NCBI RefSeq assembly: GCF_010093385.1 | Contig: NZ_PDWV01000029.1 | Location: 1 to 47,633 of the forward strand | Direction of reading: 5' to 3' | From: Pseudoxanthomonas mexicana | GTDB taxonomy: Bacteria > Pseudomonadota > Gammaproteobacteria > Xanthomonadales > Xanthomonadaceae | Length of the DNA stretch: 47,633 bases | Part shown: one piece after another, positions 36,272-45,601 of the stretch | How positions within the stretch are numbered: the stretch's first letter is position 1 | How the letters are laid out: the number at the start of each line of letters is the position of its first letter | Translations under genes and position numbers: made by a program | Notes under the pieces: model-generated | Told to the model about the DNA's origin: nothing | Seen by the model: only the letters and a program-made list of their open reading frames with translations | The model's database searches: none

Positions 36272-37726
36272 TCAGTGGCCGCTGCCGGCCGCGAGCTTGT
36301 CCAGGTCGATGCCCTGGTTGCGCAGCGTGCGGGTGGCCGCGATGGCGTAGAACGCCAGGTACGCGAAGCACGCCACGCCGACGATGAAACTGAAATGCAC
36401 GCCGACCTTGTCGGCCAGCAGGCCCTGCGCAAGGCTGACCAGGCCGCCGCCCATGATCATCATGATCAGCAGGCTGCTGCCCTGGTTGGTCTTGTCGCCC
36501 AGGCCGGTGATGGCCAGGGCGAAAATGCATGGCCACATGGTGCTGCAGAACAGGCCCACGCTGATGAAGGCCACCACGCTGGTCCAGCCGGTGGTGAACA
36601 TGCCGATCAGCAGCGCCGCGATGCCGCAGGCGGCGAAGTACAGCAGCATCCGCGCCGGATTGCCCTTGCTCGCCAGCGTGGCCAGGATCATCAGCACGAT
36701 GACGGCGGCATAGCCGAAGAACTGCGAGACCTCGTGCTTCATGATGGCGTTGACGGCCAGGAACACGCCGAACGCCACGTAGGGCAGCAGCAGCGTCAGC
36801 CAGCGCTTGGCACCGGCGCCCACGTTGAACGCGCCCGCCGCGCCGCCCCAGCGGCCGATCATCAGGCTGGCCCAGTACAGCGACACGAACGGTGCGATCT
36901 GCGACGTCTCCAGGCCCAGGCCTTCCGGCGACTCCAGGTACGCCGGCAGGTTGCTGATGGTGGACACTTCCACGCCGACATAGACGAAGATGGCGATCAT
37001 GCCCAGCACCAGCTGCGGGTAGCCCAGCGCCGATTTCCCGTGGATCAGCTTGCTGCTGTCCTGTGCTTCGGATTCGGACAGCTTCTCCAGGTCGATGTGG
37101 TTGGGCACCGAGGAGAACTTCAGGAAGATCGCCACCAGGATGAAGGCCACGCCCAGCACCAGGTAAGGCGTCTTGACGCTCTCGATGCTGGCTTCGGTGC
37201 CGCCCGACAGCACGCTGCCGAAGATCGCCACGCTGACCAGCAGCGGGCCGATGGTGGTGCCGAAGTTGTTGATGCCACCGGCCAGCGTCAGCCGCTGCGC
37301 GCCGGTCTTGGGGTCACCGATGACGATGGCCAGCGGATTGGCCGCGATCTGCTGCAGCGAGAAGCCTAGGCCCACGATGAACAGGCCGGACAGCATCAAG
37401 TTGAAGGAACCGGTGTTGGCTGCGGGATAGAACAGCAACGTGCCCAGCGCGGAGATCACCAGGCCCAGGCAGATGCCGTTCTTGTAGCCGATGCGGTTGA
37501 GCAGATCCAGGCCCATGACCTTGGATATCGCCACGTAAATCAGCGAGCCTACGGTGTAGGCCACGTAGAACGCGACGGCCACGTACTGGCTTTGTGCCTG
37601 CGTCAGGTTGAAGGCTTTCTTGAACACCGGGATCAGGATGTCGTTGCTGGCCGCAACGAAGCCCCAGAAGAAGAACACGGTGATCAGCACGCCGAACTGC
37701 GACCATCGGGTGGTTTGGGTGGTCAT
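36272..37726 (-). CDS. FucP/GluP-type sugar:proton symporter (MFS)
   Basis: A 484-residue inner-membrane permease of the fucose/glucose-galactose MFS group. It has twelve predicted helices and family motifs ITVFFFWGFVAASNDILIP, SQYVAVAFYVAYTVGSL, GLGFSLQQIAANPLAIVIG, GGINNFGTTIGPL and GRWGGAAG. It is on the same strand as, and downstream of, the GH3 gene (124-base gap with a stem-loop), so it probably imports glucose or a related hexose released by it. The upstream gap holds GGTAT/GGTAA repeats near 37735-37755 that may be regulator half-sites. Confidence 0.92.
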   Translation of the reverse strand: MTTQTTRWSQFGVLITVFFFWGFVAASNDILIPVFKKAFNLTQAQSQYVAVAFYVAYTVGSLIYVAISKVMGLDLLNRIGYKNGICLGLVISALGTLLFYPAANTGSFNLMLSGLFIVGLGFSLQQIAANPLAIVIGDPKTGAQRLTLAGGINNFGTTIGPLLVSVAIFGSVLSGGTEASIESVKTPYLVLGVAFILVAIFLKFSSVPNHIDLEKLSESEAQDSSKLIHGKSALGYPQLVLGMIAIFVYVGVEVSTISNLPAYLESPEGLGLETSQIAPFVSLYWASLMIGRWGGAAGAFNVGAGAKRWLTLLLPYVAFGVFLAVNAIMKHEVSQFFGYAAVIVLMILATLASKGNPARMLLYFAACGIAALLIGMFTTGWTSVVAFISVGLFCSTMWPCIFALAITGLGDKTNQGSSLLIMMIMGGGLVSLAQGLLADKVGVHFSFIVGVACFAYLAFYAIAATRTLRNQGIDLDKLAAGSGH

Positions 37727-37807
37727 GTATTGGTATGCCTACTGGTAAGGTATCCGGACGGAACGGCCAGCCTACGTAGCCGCCGCGCGATTGCAACTTG
37801 CACTGCG

Positions 37808-37840
37808 GCAGCGCCCCGCGACGACATCGCGGGACGCTGC
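37808..37840. repeat. Stem-loop between GH3 and the sugar transporter
   Basis: GCAGCGCCCCGCGA pairs with TCGCGGGACGCTGC with one mismatch. No T-tract follows, so it may be an mRNA-stability or attenuating structure rather than a full terminator. Confidence 0.5.
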
Positions 37841-37850
37841 GCGAATGGCC

Positions 37851-40396
37851 TTACTGCGCGCACTTCACCACGTCGGCGCCATCGGCCGCGCCGGCCACCA
37901 CCCGGATGTCGGTGAAGGCCGCGGCGAACGGCGCATCGGCGGTGATGCTGAAAGGCGTATCCACGCCGGTCAGGTCGGCGCCCAGCTTGCCGAAACAGGC
38001 CAGCGGCACCTTGACGGTCTGCTTCCTGCCGACGGCGTCGCCGGAGAAGGTCGCGGTCAGGTCCAGGCTCGCGCCGCACGCCGCGCCGCACCCCAGGGTG
38101 AACTGCACCGGCTTGGCCGGCGCCTGCTTGACCACCACGTCGAACTGCACCACGCCCCGCGCCGTCGCCATCGCGGCCAGGTTGTTCTTCGACGGGTTGC
38201 GGGCGAAGAAGCGCGCGGGCGCCAGCCAGGTCACTTCCTTGGCATCCTGCTGCGTGTTGACCTGCACGGTGGCCACCTGCAGCGCGGGCTTGGCCTGCGG
38301 CCAGCGCTGGGTGGCGTTCATGTCGTTGCCCACGGCCTGGGTCGCGCCGCCAGCTTCCATCTGCAGGGTGAAGGGCGCGATGTCGGACTGCTTGAAGATG
38401 CCCAGCGCGGTGGCCTCACCGCAGCTCGCCGTCGCGTCTTCGGGCAGCGTGCCGACCGGCTTGGTGTCGCCGTAACGCAGGCCGCTGTCCAGCGCGAACT
38501 GCGGCGTGCTGTCGGCGTTCGGACAGGCCACCGCGGGCCACGGGAACGTCAGCTTGCCGCGGAAGTCGTGCGCCGGCTTGCCGTCCGCACCCGCCACGAG
38601 CACGTCGGTGATGCCCTTGCCTTCCGTGCCCGGCAGCCACGCCGCGACGAAGCTGCTGGACAGGTTGAGCAGATCGTTCGCGTACAGCGCGCGGCCGGAC
38701 AGGAACACCGTCACCACCGGCTTGCCCGTGACCGCCGCAGCCTTCAGCACGGCCAGGTCTTCGGGGTGACGACGGCTGTGGGCCATCGTGTCGGACGGCA
38801 CGATGTCGCCGTTGGTCTCGGCATACGGCGTTTCGCCGATGGCCGCGCCGACGACGTCGTAACTGGCCGGGTCCACGCCCTCCGCGCTGTCGCGCAGGAT
38901 GACATTGGCCTCGCCCAGCTGCTCGCGCAGCCCGGCGGCGATGCTGTCGGCGTTGGGGAAGTCGGCATTGGTGTTGTCGGTGCCCTGCCAGGTCAGCGAC
39001 CAGCCACCGGTCTGGTGGGAGATGCTGTCCGCGCTCTTGCCCACCAGCAACACACGCTGGCCCTTCTTCAGCGGCAGGGGGGCGCCATCGTTCTTCAGCA
39101 GTACCAGCGACTCACGCACGGCACGGCGGGCCAGGTCGCGATGCACCAGCGACTCGGGCTTGCCGGCGAACTGGCTGGCGGACGGCTTGTGCTCCCACAG
39201 GCGTGCGCGCAGCTTCACGCGCAGGATGCGGGTGACGGCGTCGTCGATGCGGGCCTGCGGGATTTCGCCGGACTTCACCTGGGCAATGGTGTTGGCGATG
39301 AGGACTTCCATGCATCCGGCACCATCACCATGTCGATGCCGGCGTTGATCGCCTGCGGGCAGCTGTCGTCCTTGCAACCGGTCACCTGGCCGATGCCGTT
39401 CCAGTCGGACACCACGAAACCGTCGAAGCCCATTTTCTCCTTCAGGGCCACGGTCAGCAGGTCGCGGGAGCCGTGCATCTTGCCGTAGTCCTTGCCGGCG
39501 GCGATGTCGTTCCAGCTGTTGAACGAGGCCATCACCGTCTGCACGCCGGCCTCGATGGCACCGTAGTACCCCTGCCCGTGCACGTTGATCATCTGCGCCT
39601 GCGTGACCAGCGCATTGCCCTGGTCCTTGCCGCCGTCGGTGGCGCCGTCGCCGATGAAATGCTTGGCGGTGGCGACCACGTTGCCGTCCTTGTCCAGCAG
39701 CCCCTGCATGCCCTTGACGTAGGCGGCCGCGTATTCGCGGATCAGCGCGGGCTGGGAGGAATAGCTCTCGTAGGTGCGTCCCCAGCGCGCGTTCTGCGCG
39801 ACCGCGACGGTCGGCGCGAACGTCCAGGTCACGCCGGTGGCGCGCGTGGACTGGCCGGTCGCTTCGGCGATGCGCTCGATCAGTTCGACGTCATGCGCGG
39901 CGCCCAGGCCGATGTTATGCGGGAAAATGGTGGCGCCGTAGACGTTGCTGTGTCCGTGCACGGCGTCGGTGCCCCAGATCACCGGCACCGGGATCTTCGC
40001 ATCCGTGCCCATCGAGGCGTCGTAGTAGGCATCGGCCAGCGCGACCCAATCCTGCACGCTGGCGTGCTTGTTCTTTGCCGGCCAGGAACCGCCACCGTTC
40101 AGCACCGAGCCGATGTAGTACTGGCGCACTTCCTCCGGCGTGATCGACTTGATCTCCGGCTGCACCATCTGACCGACTTTCTGCTCCAGCGTCATGCTGG
40201 CCAGGATTTCGGCCACGCGGGCCTCGATGGCCGGGTCCTTCGCGAACCGGCTTTCCAGTGCCGGCCAGTCCTTCAGTTCGGCGGAGGCATCCGCGGCGGC
40301 GACAGGCGGGGTTTCGGCATCCTTCTGGCCGGTACACGACAGGCAGGCCAGTAGGCTGGCCCCCAGCAGGGTCATTCGGATTGACTTCACTCGCAT
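37851..40396 (-). pseudogene. GH3 exo-beta-glucosidase/glucanase lipoprotein, single-base frameshift
   Basis: The 5' frame (40396-39305, 364 codons) has a lipoprotein signal (SLLAC, Cys18) and the GH3 N-domain: VGQMVQPEI, WGTDAVHGHSN, VATAKHFIGDGAT and the catalytic nucleophile Asp331 in GFDGFVVSDWNG. It reaches MVMVPDAWK and then falls into a wrong frame (SSSPTPLPR, stop at 39275). The other frame resumes exactly there with VLIANTIAQVKSGEIPQARIDDAVTRIL and runs 484 residues through RESLVLLKNDGAPLPL to the C-terminal domain. Adding one G after AAG near 39305 gives an intact protein of about 848 residues, the usual size of ExoP-type 1,4-beta-glucan glucohydrolases. It lies between a TonB receptor and a sugar permease. 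A sequencing error is a real alternative. Confidence 0.85.
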
Positions 40397-40524
40397 CTCC
40401 CTCGGTGTTGGCGGCGCGCACGCGGTCCGCGGCAGGACCTGCGCGGCGCCGGAATGGCCGACGGGATGCGGGGGCATGCCCCCGCATCCCGTCAGGTACT
40501 GCGGCACTCACACGTTGTGTGCGA

Positions 40525-43320
40525 TCACAGCTTGTAGCGGAAGCCCAGCAGGTACTGGCGGCCGTACTCCTTGTATTCCGACGGCAGGAAGATCGTCTGG
40601 TCGATACCGCCCGCCGTGGTTTCCGTGCGATAGGGCTCGTTGGTCACATTGTTGACCTGCAGCAGCACGGACAGGCCGGAAAGCTTGCTCGTCTCGGGGA
40701 AGTCGTAGCCCACCTGGAGGTCCATGGTGCTTTCGGCCATGGTGTTCTGGTAGATCCTGTCCCCGAACAGCGAGGCGTACTCGCCACGGTACTCATCGCG
40801 ATAACGCTGGCTGATCCGCGCCGAGAAACCATGCTTTTCATAGTACACGGTGGCATTGGCGACGACCTTCGACAGGCCTGGCAGGGTATCGGTGCTGGAA
40901 CCGCCCGGACCATCGGGATCAATGGACGACTCGGTGTAGGACGCATTGAGCAGCAAGCCGAAGCCGTCCAGCGAAGGATGGATCATGTCGCCGCCAATCG
41001 CCCCACTGAGTTCCGCGCCGCGCATGTAGCCGCCGCTGCCATTGACGGGCGTGCTGAAATTGCCCCAGTTGGAGATCGGCGTGATTCCCAGATCGTCGTA
41101 CCCGGTGAAATCCCAGCGCACGTTCTGCGTGTAGATGTAGGTTTCGAGGCTCTTGTAGAACACGGCCAGGGCCGCGTAGGTGGTGGGGCCGAAGTACTTC
41201 TCCAGGGAGATGTCATACGCCGTTGCGCGATAAGGCTCCAGCTTCGGGTTGCCACCACTTCCGCTCCATTCGCGCGTGGTGACATCGACACCGGCCGTGG
41301 TGTACGCGCCCATCTGCTCGATGGGGCCGCGCATCAGCGTTTTCGCCGCAGCGAAGCGCAGCAGCAGACCATCACCGAAGTCGGCCGACAGATTCATGCT
41401 GGGCAGGATGTCGCCGTAGGAGGCTCCGATGGTCTGTCCGCCCGCGATCACCCAGTCATTCGACGCATCGCGCGCCACGGTCGGACCGGTGGAACTCTGC
41501 TCGGAGCGGACGTACTGCACGCCGACATTGCCGCGCAGACGGATCGTGTCGGTCATGTCCAGGTCGATGTTCGCCTTGGCATAGAAGGTCTTGATGTCCT
41601 CCTCGATGCCGTAGTTCTTCATCAGGTCATTTTCGCTGGCTTCGTAGCGCAGATCGTAGAAACGACCGAGCAGGTCCCTGGCATTGAAGTTGATCACGTT
41701 GCCCAGACCGATGAAATCCATCGATGCGTGACCATGCGGCACGGCGTCCATCCGGATCGGCGTGCGGCCGTTCTTCAGGTCGACGTAGTAGGCCACGTAA
41801 TCGCGGTCCTTGTTCCGGCGCGTGACGTTGACGCCCACGTCGTAACTGCGCAGGAAGTCCGACGACTCGACGAGACGGTTAAGCTCGATCCGCCCCGACT
41901 TCAACGTATCCTCGGTCGACGCCACGTCCGTTCTGCCGTCACGTCCCCAGCCCATCGCATCCATGCCCAGGTAGATCTGGGTGGGATCGTCCAGTCCCGG
42001 GATGTTGAAGCTGTTGAAACCCTTGCCGGTCTGCAGGTTGAAGTCGATGGTCCGCGGCGTGCCGAACGCGGATTGCAGTTCCAGTGTCGAGCGCGTGCTC
42101 TCCGCGCGGGAGTAGCTCAGATCGGTCTTGAGGGTGTAGATGTCACCCCACTTGATGGTGTTCGCCCAACCCGCCGAGAACAACTTGTCTTCGCGCGTGT
42201 TGACTTCATTGAGCATGTTCAACGCGCCGACATTGTTGAGCGTTCCGCTGGTGACCACCGGAACTCCGCCCACCGTCGTCGTGCCGACGTTGGTGTAGGT
42301 CACCGGATTGCCACCCGCGTCCCTCCACCACGGGTCGTTGTTCCACATGATGCTGTTTTCCACTTCGTCCTGATCGAATGTGGAGTGGTAGACATCGAGG
42401 ATGCTGTGGAACGTGTCGCTGGGCTTGAACTCGAACACCGCCATGACGCCGTCACGGGTGATGTCGCGCGACTTCAGCGAAGCTTCGCCCGCCTGCCGCG
42501 CCACCGCGTCGGCGGGCTTGCCCGCCTGGGGAGCGCCCCAGGTGTCGGGATTGCCCCACCACCATGCTTTTTCCTGCTGCTCCTGGAAGGGCGAATCCAT
42601 GCGGGCCACGCCGATGGCGAAGCCGATGGTGTCGTTGGCGAACTGGTCAACGTACGACGCACTGGCGCGGTAACCCTTGTCGCTGCTGCCGTCGATCAGC
42701 TTGCCCAGCGAGTTGTACTCGCCCTGCCCACTGAAAGTGATCCGGCGGCCGTCGAAATCCAGCGGACGGATCGACTGCATGTCGACGGTACCGGAGAGTC
42801 CCTGCCCCACCAGCGAAGCATCCGGCGTCTTGTAGACGGTGACGCCGTTGATCAGTTCGGCCGGGTACTGGTCCAGCTCCACGCCGCGACTGCCGCCGGT
42901 GCTGACCTGCTCGCGGCCATTGAGCAGCGTGCCGCCGAACTGCTCGGACATGCCGCGGATGTGGATCACCTGGGCGCGTCCATCCACGCGCTGCATGGTC
43001 AGGCCGGGCAGGCGAGAAATGGAGTCGGCGATGCTGATGTCCGGCAGCTTGCCGATGTCTTCGGCAGATACCACTTCCACGATCGACGTGGATTCGTTCT
43101 TGGTCTCGACCGCGGTCGCGATGGCGGCGCGGATGCCGGTGACGCGGACGGTGTCCAGCGTCTCGACGCTCTGCTCGGCGGGCGCGGCCTCCGCCTGCTG
43201 GGCCTGCGCGGCCAGCGGGAATGCGAGCGCCAGGCAGCACGCCATGGCCAGTTGTTGCTTGCGCAGGGCATGACGATGCGCGCGCGGGCTCATGCCCGCA
43301 GCGGGGTTTGTTTGGTGCAT
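40525..43320 (-). CDS. TonB-dependent receptor of the glucan locus
   Basis: A 931-residue outer-membrane receptor. A signal peptide (LAMACCLALAFPLAAQAQQ) is followed by ETLDTVRVTGIRAAIATAVETK, the opening of oligosaccharide-type receptors common in xanthomonads and Caulobacter. The plug includes DISIADSISRLPGLTMQRVDGRAQ and VIHIRGMSEQFGGTLLNGRE; the barrel ends LLGFRYKL. It sits between the GH3 gene and a divergent GH30 gene, so it should import beta-glucan or glucoside oligosaccharides (inference). The start has a GAGAGGGA ribosome site. A perfect palindrome overlaps its -10 region. Confidence 0.93.
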   Translation of the reverse strand: MHQTNPAAGMSPRAHRHALRKQQLAMACCLALAFPLAAQAQQAEAAPAEQSVETLDTVRVTGIRAAIATAVETKNESTSIVEVVSAEDIGKLPDISIADSISRLPGLTMQRVDGRAQVIHIRGMSEQFGGTLLNGREQVSTGGSRGVELDQYPAELINGVTVYKTPDASLVGQGLSGTVDMQSIRPLDFDGRRITFSGQGEYNSLGKLIDGSSDKGYRASASYVDQFANDTIGFAIGVARMDSPFQEQQEKAWWWGNPDTWGAPQAGKPADAVARQAGEASLKSRDITRDGVMAVFEFKPSDTFHSILDVYHSTFDQDEVENSIMWNNDPWWRDAGGNPVTYTNVGTTTVGGVPVVTSGTLNNVGALNMLNEVNTREDKLFSAGWANTIKWGDIYTLKTDLSYSRAESTRSTLELQSAFGTPRTIDFNLQTGKGFNSFNIPGLDDPTQIYLGMDAMGWGRDGRTDVASTEDTLKSGRIELNRLVESSDFLRSYDVGVNVTRRNKDRDYVAYYVDLKNGRTPIRMDAVPHGHASMDFIGLGNVINFNARDLLGRFYDLRYEASENDLMKNYGIEEDIKTFYAKANIDLDMTDTIRLRGNVGVQYVRSEQSSTGPTVARDASNDWVIAGGQTIGASYGDILPSMNLSADFGDGLLLRFAAAKTLMRGPIEQMGAYTTAGVDVTTREWSGSGGNPKLEPYRATAYDISLEKYFGPTTYAALAVFYKSLETYIYTQNVRWDFTGYDDLGITPISNWGNFSTPVNGSGGYMRGAELSGAIGGDMIHPSLDGFGLLLNASYTESSIDPDGPGGSSTDTLPGLSKVVANATVYYEKHGFSARISQRYRDEYRGEYASLFGDRIYQNTMAESTMDLQVGYDFPETSKLSGLSVLLQVNNVTNEPYRTETTAGGIDQTIFLPSEYKEYGRQYLLGFRYKL

Positions 43321-43342
43321 ATGGTCCCTCTCCGACCGTGGT

Positions 43343-43381
43343 TGACAGCGCTGTCATATCGAAGCTCCAATGCACTGTCAA
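43343..43381 (-). promoter_or_regulatory. Promoter and palindromic operator of the TonB receptor
   Basis: On the minus strand TTGACA (43381 to 43376) and TATGAC (43358 to 43353) are 17 bases apart. The perfect 14-base palindrome TGACAGCGCTGTCA (43343-43356) overlaps the -10. Its central CG and length fit a LacI-family operator. Confidence 0.72.
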
Positions 43382-43472
43382 CAAATTCGTAACATCCCCG
43401 TACCGTCGGAGCGCACAGGATTGAATTTGCTTGATGCGCGCCACCTCACAGAGAAATCGTCGCTGCACTGCA

Positions 43473-43485
43473 GCAAACGCTTTGC
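43473..43485. promoter_or_regulatory. Palindrome upstream of GH30, candidate LacI-type site
   Basis: GCAAA-CGC-TTTGC, five-base arms around a three-base centre, 60 bases before the GH30 start. It resembles LacI/CcpA-type half-sites but is short. Confidence 0.4.
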
Positions 43486-43545
43486 GCGGATTCCGGGAGG
43501 GATTCGCGGCGCAGCCACGACATCCTCAGAACCAAGGACTCCCGC

Positions 43546-45009
43546 ATGACCCGACCTTTTTCCGGCCGCTTTCATCCCCTGCTCGCCAGCCTCGTCCTGA
43601 TGGCATGGGCAGGTGCGCCGCGGGCCGCCGAGCAGCCCGCTCCCGCCGAAGTGTCGGTATGGATCACCACCGCCGACCGCACCCGCGCACTGGCGCCTTC
43701 GGCCCCGGCGCGTTTCGCCGGACGGGCGTCCGCGCGGCCGCAGATCGTGGTCGACGACACGCAGCGCTTCCAGGAGATCGTCGGCTTCGGCGCTTCGCTG
43801 ACAGATTCGTCCGCCTGGCTGATCCAGCACACGCTGGACGCGCGCCAGCGCGATGCCCTGCTGGAAGAGTTGTTCGGCCGCGAGGGGAACGGCCTGGGCT
43901 TGAGTTTTTCGCGTCTGACCATCGGCGCGTCCGACTTCTCGCGCCACCATTACAGCCTCAACGACACGCCGGACGGCACGCCGGATCCCGACCTGAAGCA
44001 CTTCAGCATCGACCAGAACCGCGGCGACGTCATTCCTGTCGCGCGCGCCATGCTGGCCATCAACCCGCAACTGAAGATCATGGCCTCGCCGTGGAGCGCG
44101 CCGGGCTGGATGAAGGACAGCAACAGCCTGATCCAGGGGCGCCTGCTGCCGCAGTACTACGATGCCTTTTCCCGCTACCTGCTGAGGTACGTGGATGAGT
44201 ATGCCGCCGAAGGCATACCCATCTTCGCGCTGACCGTGCAGAACGAGCCGGACTACGAGCCGAAGGACTATCCCGGCATGCGCCTGAACGCACCTGCGCG
44301 CGCGCGGCTGATCGGCGACCACCTGGGCCCGATGATCGCCCGGCGCGGCAGCGGCCCCCTGATCTTCGACTGGGACCACAACTGGGACAAACCGGAAGAA
44401 CCGATGGGCGTGCTCTCCGACCCGGTCGCCGGCAATTACGTGGATGCCGTGGCTTGGCACTGCTACGGCGGCGACGTGGCGGCGCAGTCGCCCGTGCACG
44501 ACGCCTTTCCCGACAAGGACGCCTACATGACCGAGTGTTCCGGCGGCGACTGGGAACCGGTGCGCAGTGGCGGACTGCCCCTGCAGATGAAGAACATCAT
44601 CATCCGCAGCATGCGCCACTGGGCGCGCGGTGCCCTGTTCTGGAATCTGGCGCTGGACGAGAACAATGGCCCCTATGCCGGCGGATGCCACACCTGCCGC
44701 GGCGTGGTGACCATCGACTCGCGTACGGGGGACATCACCCGCACGGACGAGTACTACGCACTGGCGCACGCCAGCCGCTTCGTGCGCCCCGGCGCCCACC
44801 GGATCGCCTCGAGCGGGCCGACCGACGATCTGGACAACGTCGCTTTCCGCAATGCCGATGACGGTTCACTGGTCCTGCTGGTGAGCAACTCCGCCATCCA
44901 GCCCCGCCGCTTCAGCGTGGCGCATGGCGAGCGCCGGTTCGCCTACACGTTGCCGGCACGCAGCGTGGCGACCTTCGTATGGCGGTCTGACGCAACGCAA
45001 CACGACTGA
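43546..45009 (+). CDS. GH30 glycoside hydrolase
   Basis: A 487-residue secreted retaining hydrolase of family GH30 (glucosylceramidase/beta-1,6-glucanase/beta-glucosidase group). A signal peptide (LASLVLMAWAGAPRAAEQ) precedes the (beta/alpha)8 domain. The acid/base is Glu234 in TVQNEPDY and the nucleophile Glu330 in YMTECSGG; GFGASLTDSSAWLI and SPWSAPGWMKDS are family landmarks, and a small C-terminal beta domain closes it (SLVLLVSNSAIQPRRFSV). AAGGA precedes the ATG. It is divergent from the TonB receptor. The subfamily, and so beta-1,6-glucan versus glucosylceramide, cannot be fixed by eye. Confidence 0.92.
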   Translation: MTRPFSGRFHPLLASLVLMAWAGAPRAAEQPAPAEVSVWITTADRTRALAPSAPARFAGRASARPQIVVDDTQRFQEIVGFGASLTDSSAWLIQHTLDARQRDALLEELFGREGNGLGLSFSRLTIGASDFSRHHYSLNDTPDGTPDPDLKHFSIDQNRGDVIPVARAMLAINPQLKIMASPWSAPGWMKDSNSLIQGRLLPQYYDAFSRYLLRYVDEYAAEGIPIFALTVQNEPDYEPKDYPGMRLNAPARARLIGDHLGPMIARRGSGPLIFDWDHNWDKPEEPMGVLSDPVAGNYVDAVAWHCYGGDVAAQSPVHDAFPDKDAYMTECSGGDWEPVRSGGLPLQMKNIIIRSMRHWARGALFWNLALDENNGPYAGGCHTCRGVVTIDSRTGDITRTDEYYALAHASRFVRPGAHRIASSGPTDDLDNVAFRNADDGSLVLLVSNSAIQPRRFSVAHGERRFAYTLPARSVATFVWRSDATQHD

Positions 45010-45089
45010 TTCGCCCGGCTGCGTCCCGAAGTGTCATCCGGGGCGCCATACGCCGTAGTATCCTGCCGCTTTCCCCATGGAGCAGCGGC

Positions 45090-45566
45090 ATGATGCGGCG
45101 TATTTCCCTGCTGGTACTGATGGCGACCTCGGTCCTGCTGGCCGGCTGCGGCAGCGGCATGGTCCGGCGCGTCTCGGATCCCGCCGTGAGCGTGCAGCAA
45201 CTCACGGTGAAGGCGGATGGCCAGTGGATGGTCGAACTGCGCCTGCAGAACTACAGCAGCATCCCGATGCGCTTCGACACCGTGAAGGTGGAGGTCCGGG
45301 TGGGCGACCAGGCCGCCGGGACGCTCCAGGCCACGCCCGGCCTGTCGGTCGGGCCGGAATCGGCCGACGTCGTGACGGTGCCGTTCGCGCCCGCCAGTGC
45401 GGCGCGCATCGTGGTCGCCGACGCGCTGGCCGGACGGCGTGGCCTGCCGTACACCCTGACGGGCAGCGCCGAGGCGACGCCCGAGGACGCCAAGGTCCGC
45501 AGCTTCGATATCGACACCCGCAACACCCTCAATCCCGTCCCCGGCCTGGACGGCGTGCTGCGCTGA
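45090..45566 (+). CDS. LEA14-like (WHy-domain) lipoprotein
   Basis: A 158-residue lipoprotein with lipobox LLAGC. The mature part has the alternating pattern of the LEA type 2/WHy fold: VSVQQLTVKADGQWMVELRLQN (as VSVQQLTV and WMVELRLQNYSSIPMRFD), then VKVEVRVGDQAAGTL and VVTVPFAPAS. Such proteins are linked to stress tolerance. It lies 35 bases before the acyl-CoA dehydrogenase gene on the same strand. Confidence 0.82.
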   Translation: MMRRISLLVLMATSVLLAGCGSGMVRRVSDPAVSVQQLTVKADGQWMVELRLQNYSSIPMRFDTVKVEVRVGDQAAGTLQATPGLSVGPESADVVTVPFAPASAARIVVADALAGRRGLPYTLTGSAEATPEDAKVRSFDIDTRNTLNPVPGLDGVLR

Positions 45567-45601
45567 GCGGCACCCCTCTGCCCGACTTCCCGAGACCCTG
45601 C

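Noticed and set aside
39275-39377. Programmed frameshift in GH3
   Set aside because: No slippery heptamer or downstream structure at the junction; a single missing base is simpler.
40258-43392. 1044-codon open frame opposite the glucan TonB receptor
   Set aside because: Antisense to a clear receptor with signal peptide and plug; composition typical of a shadow frame.
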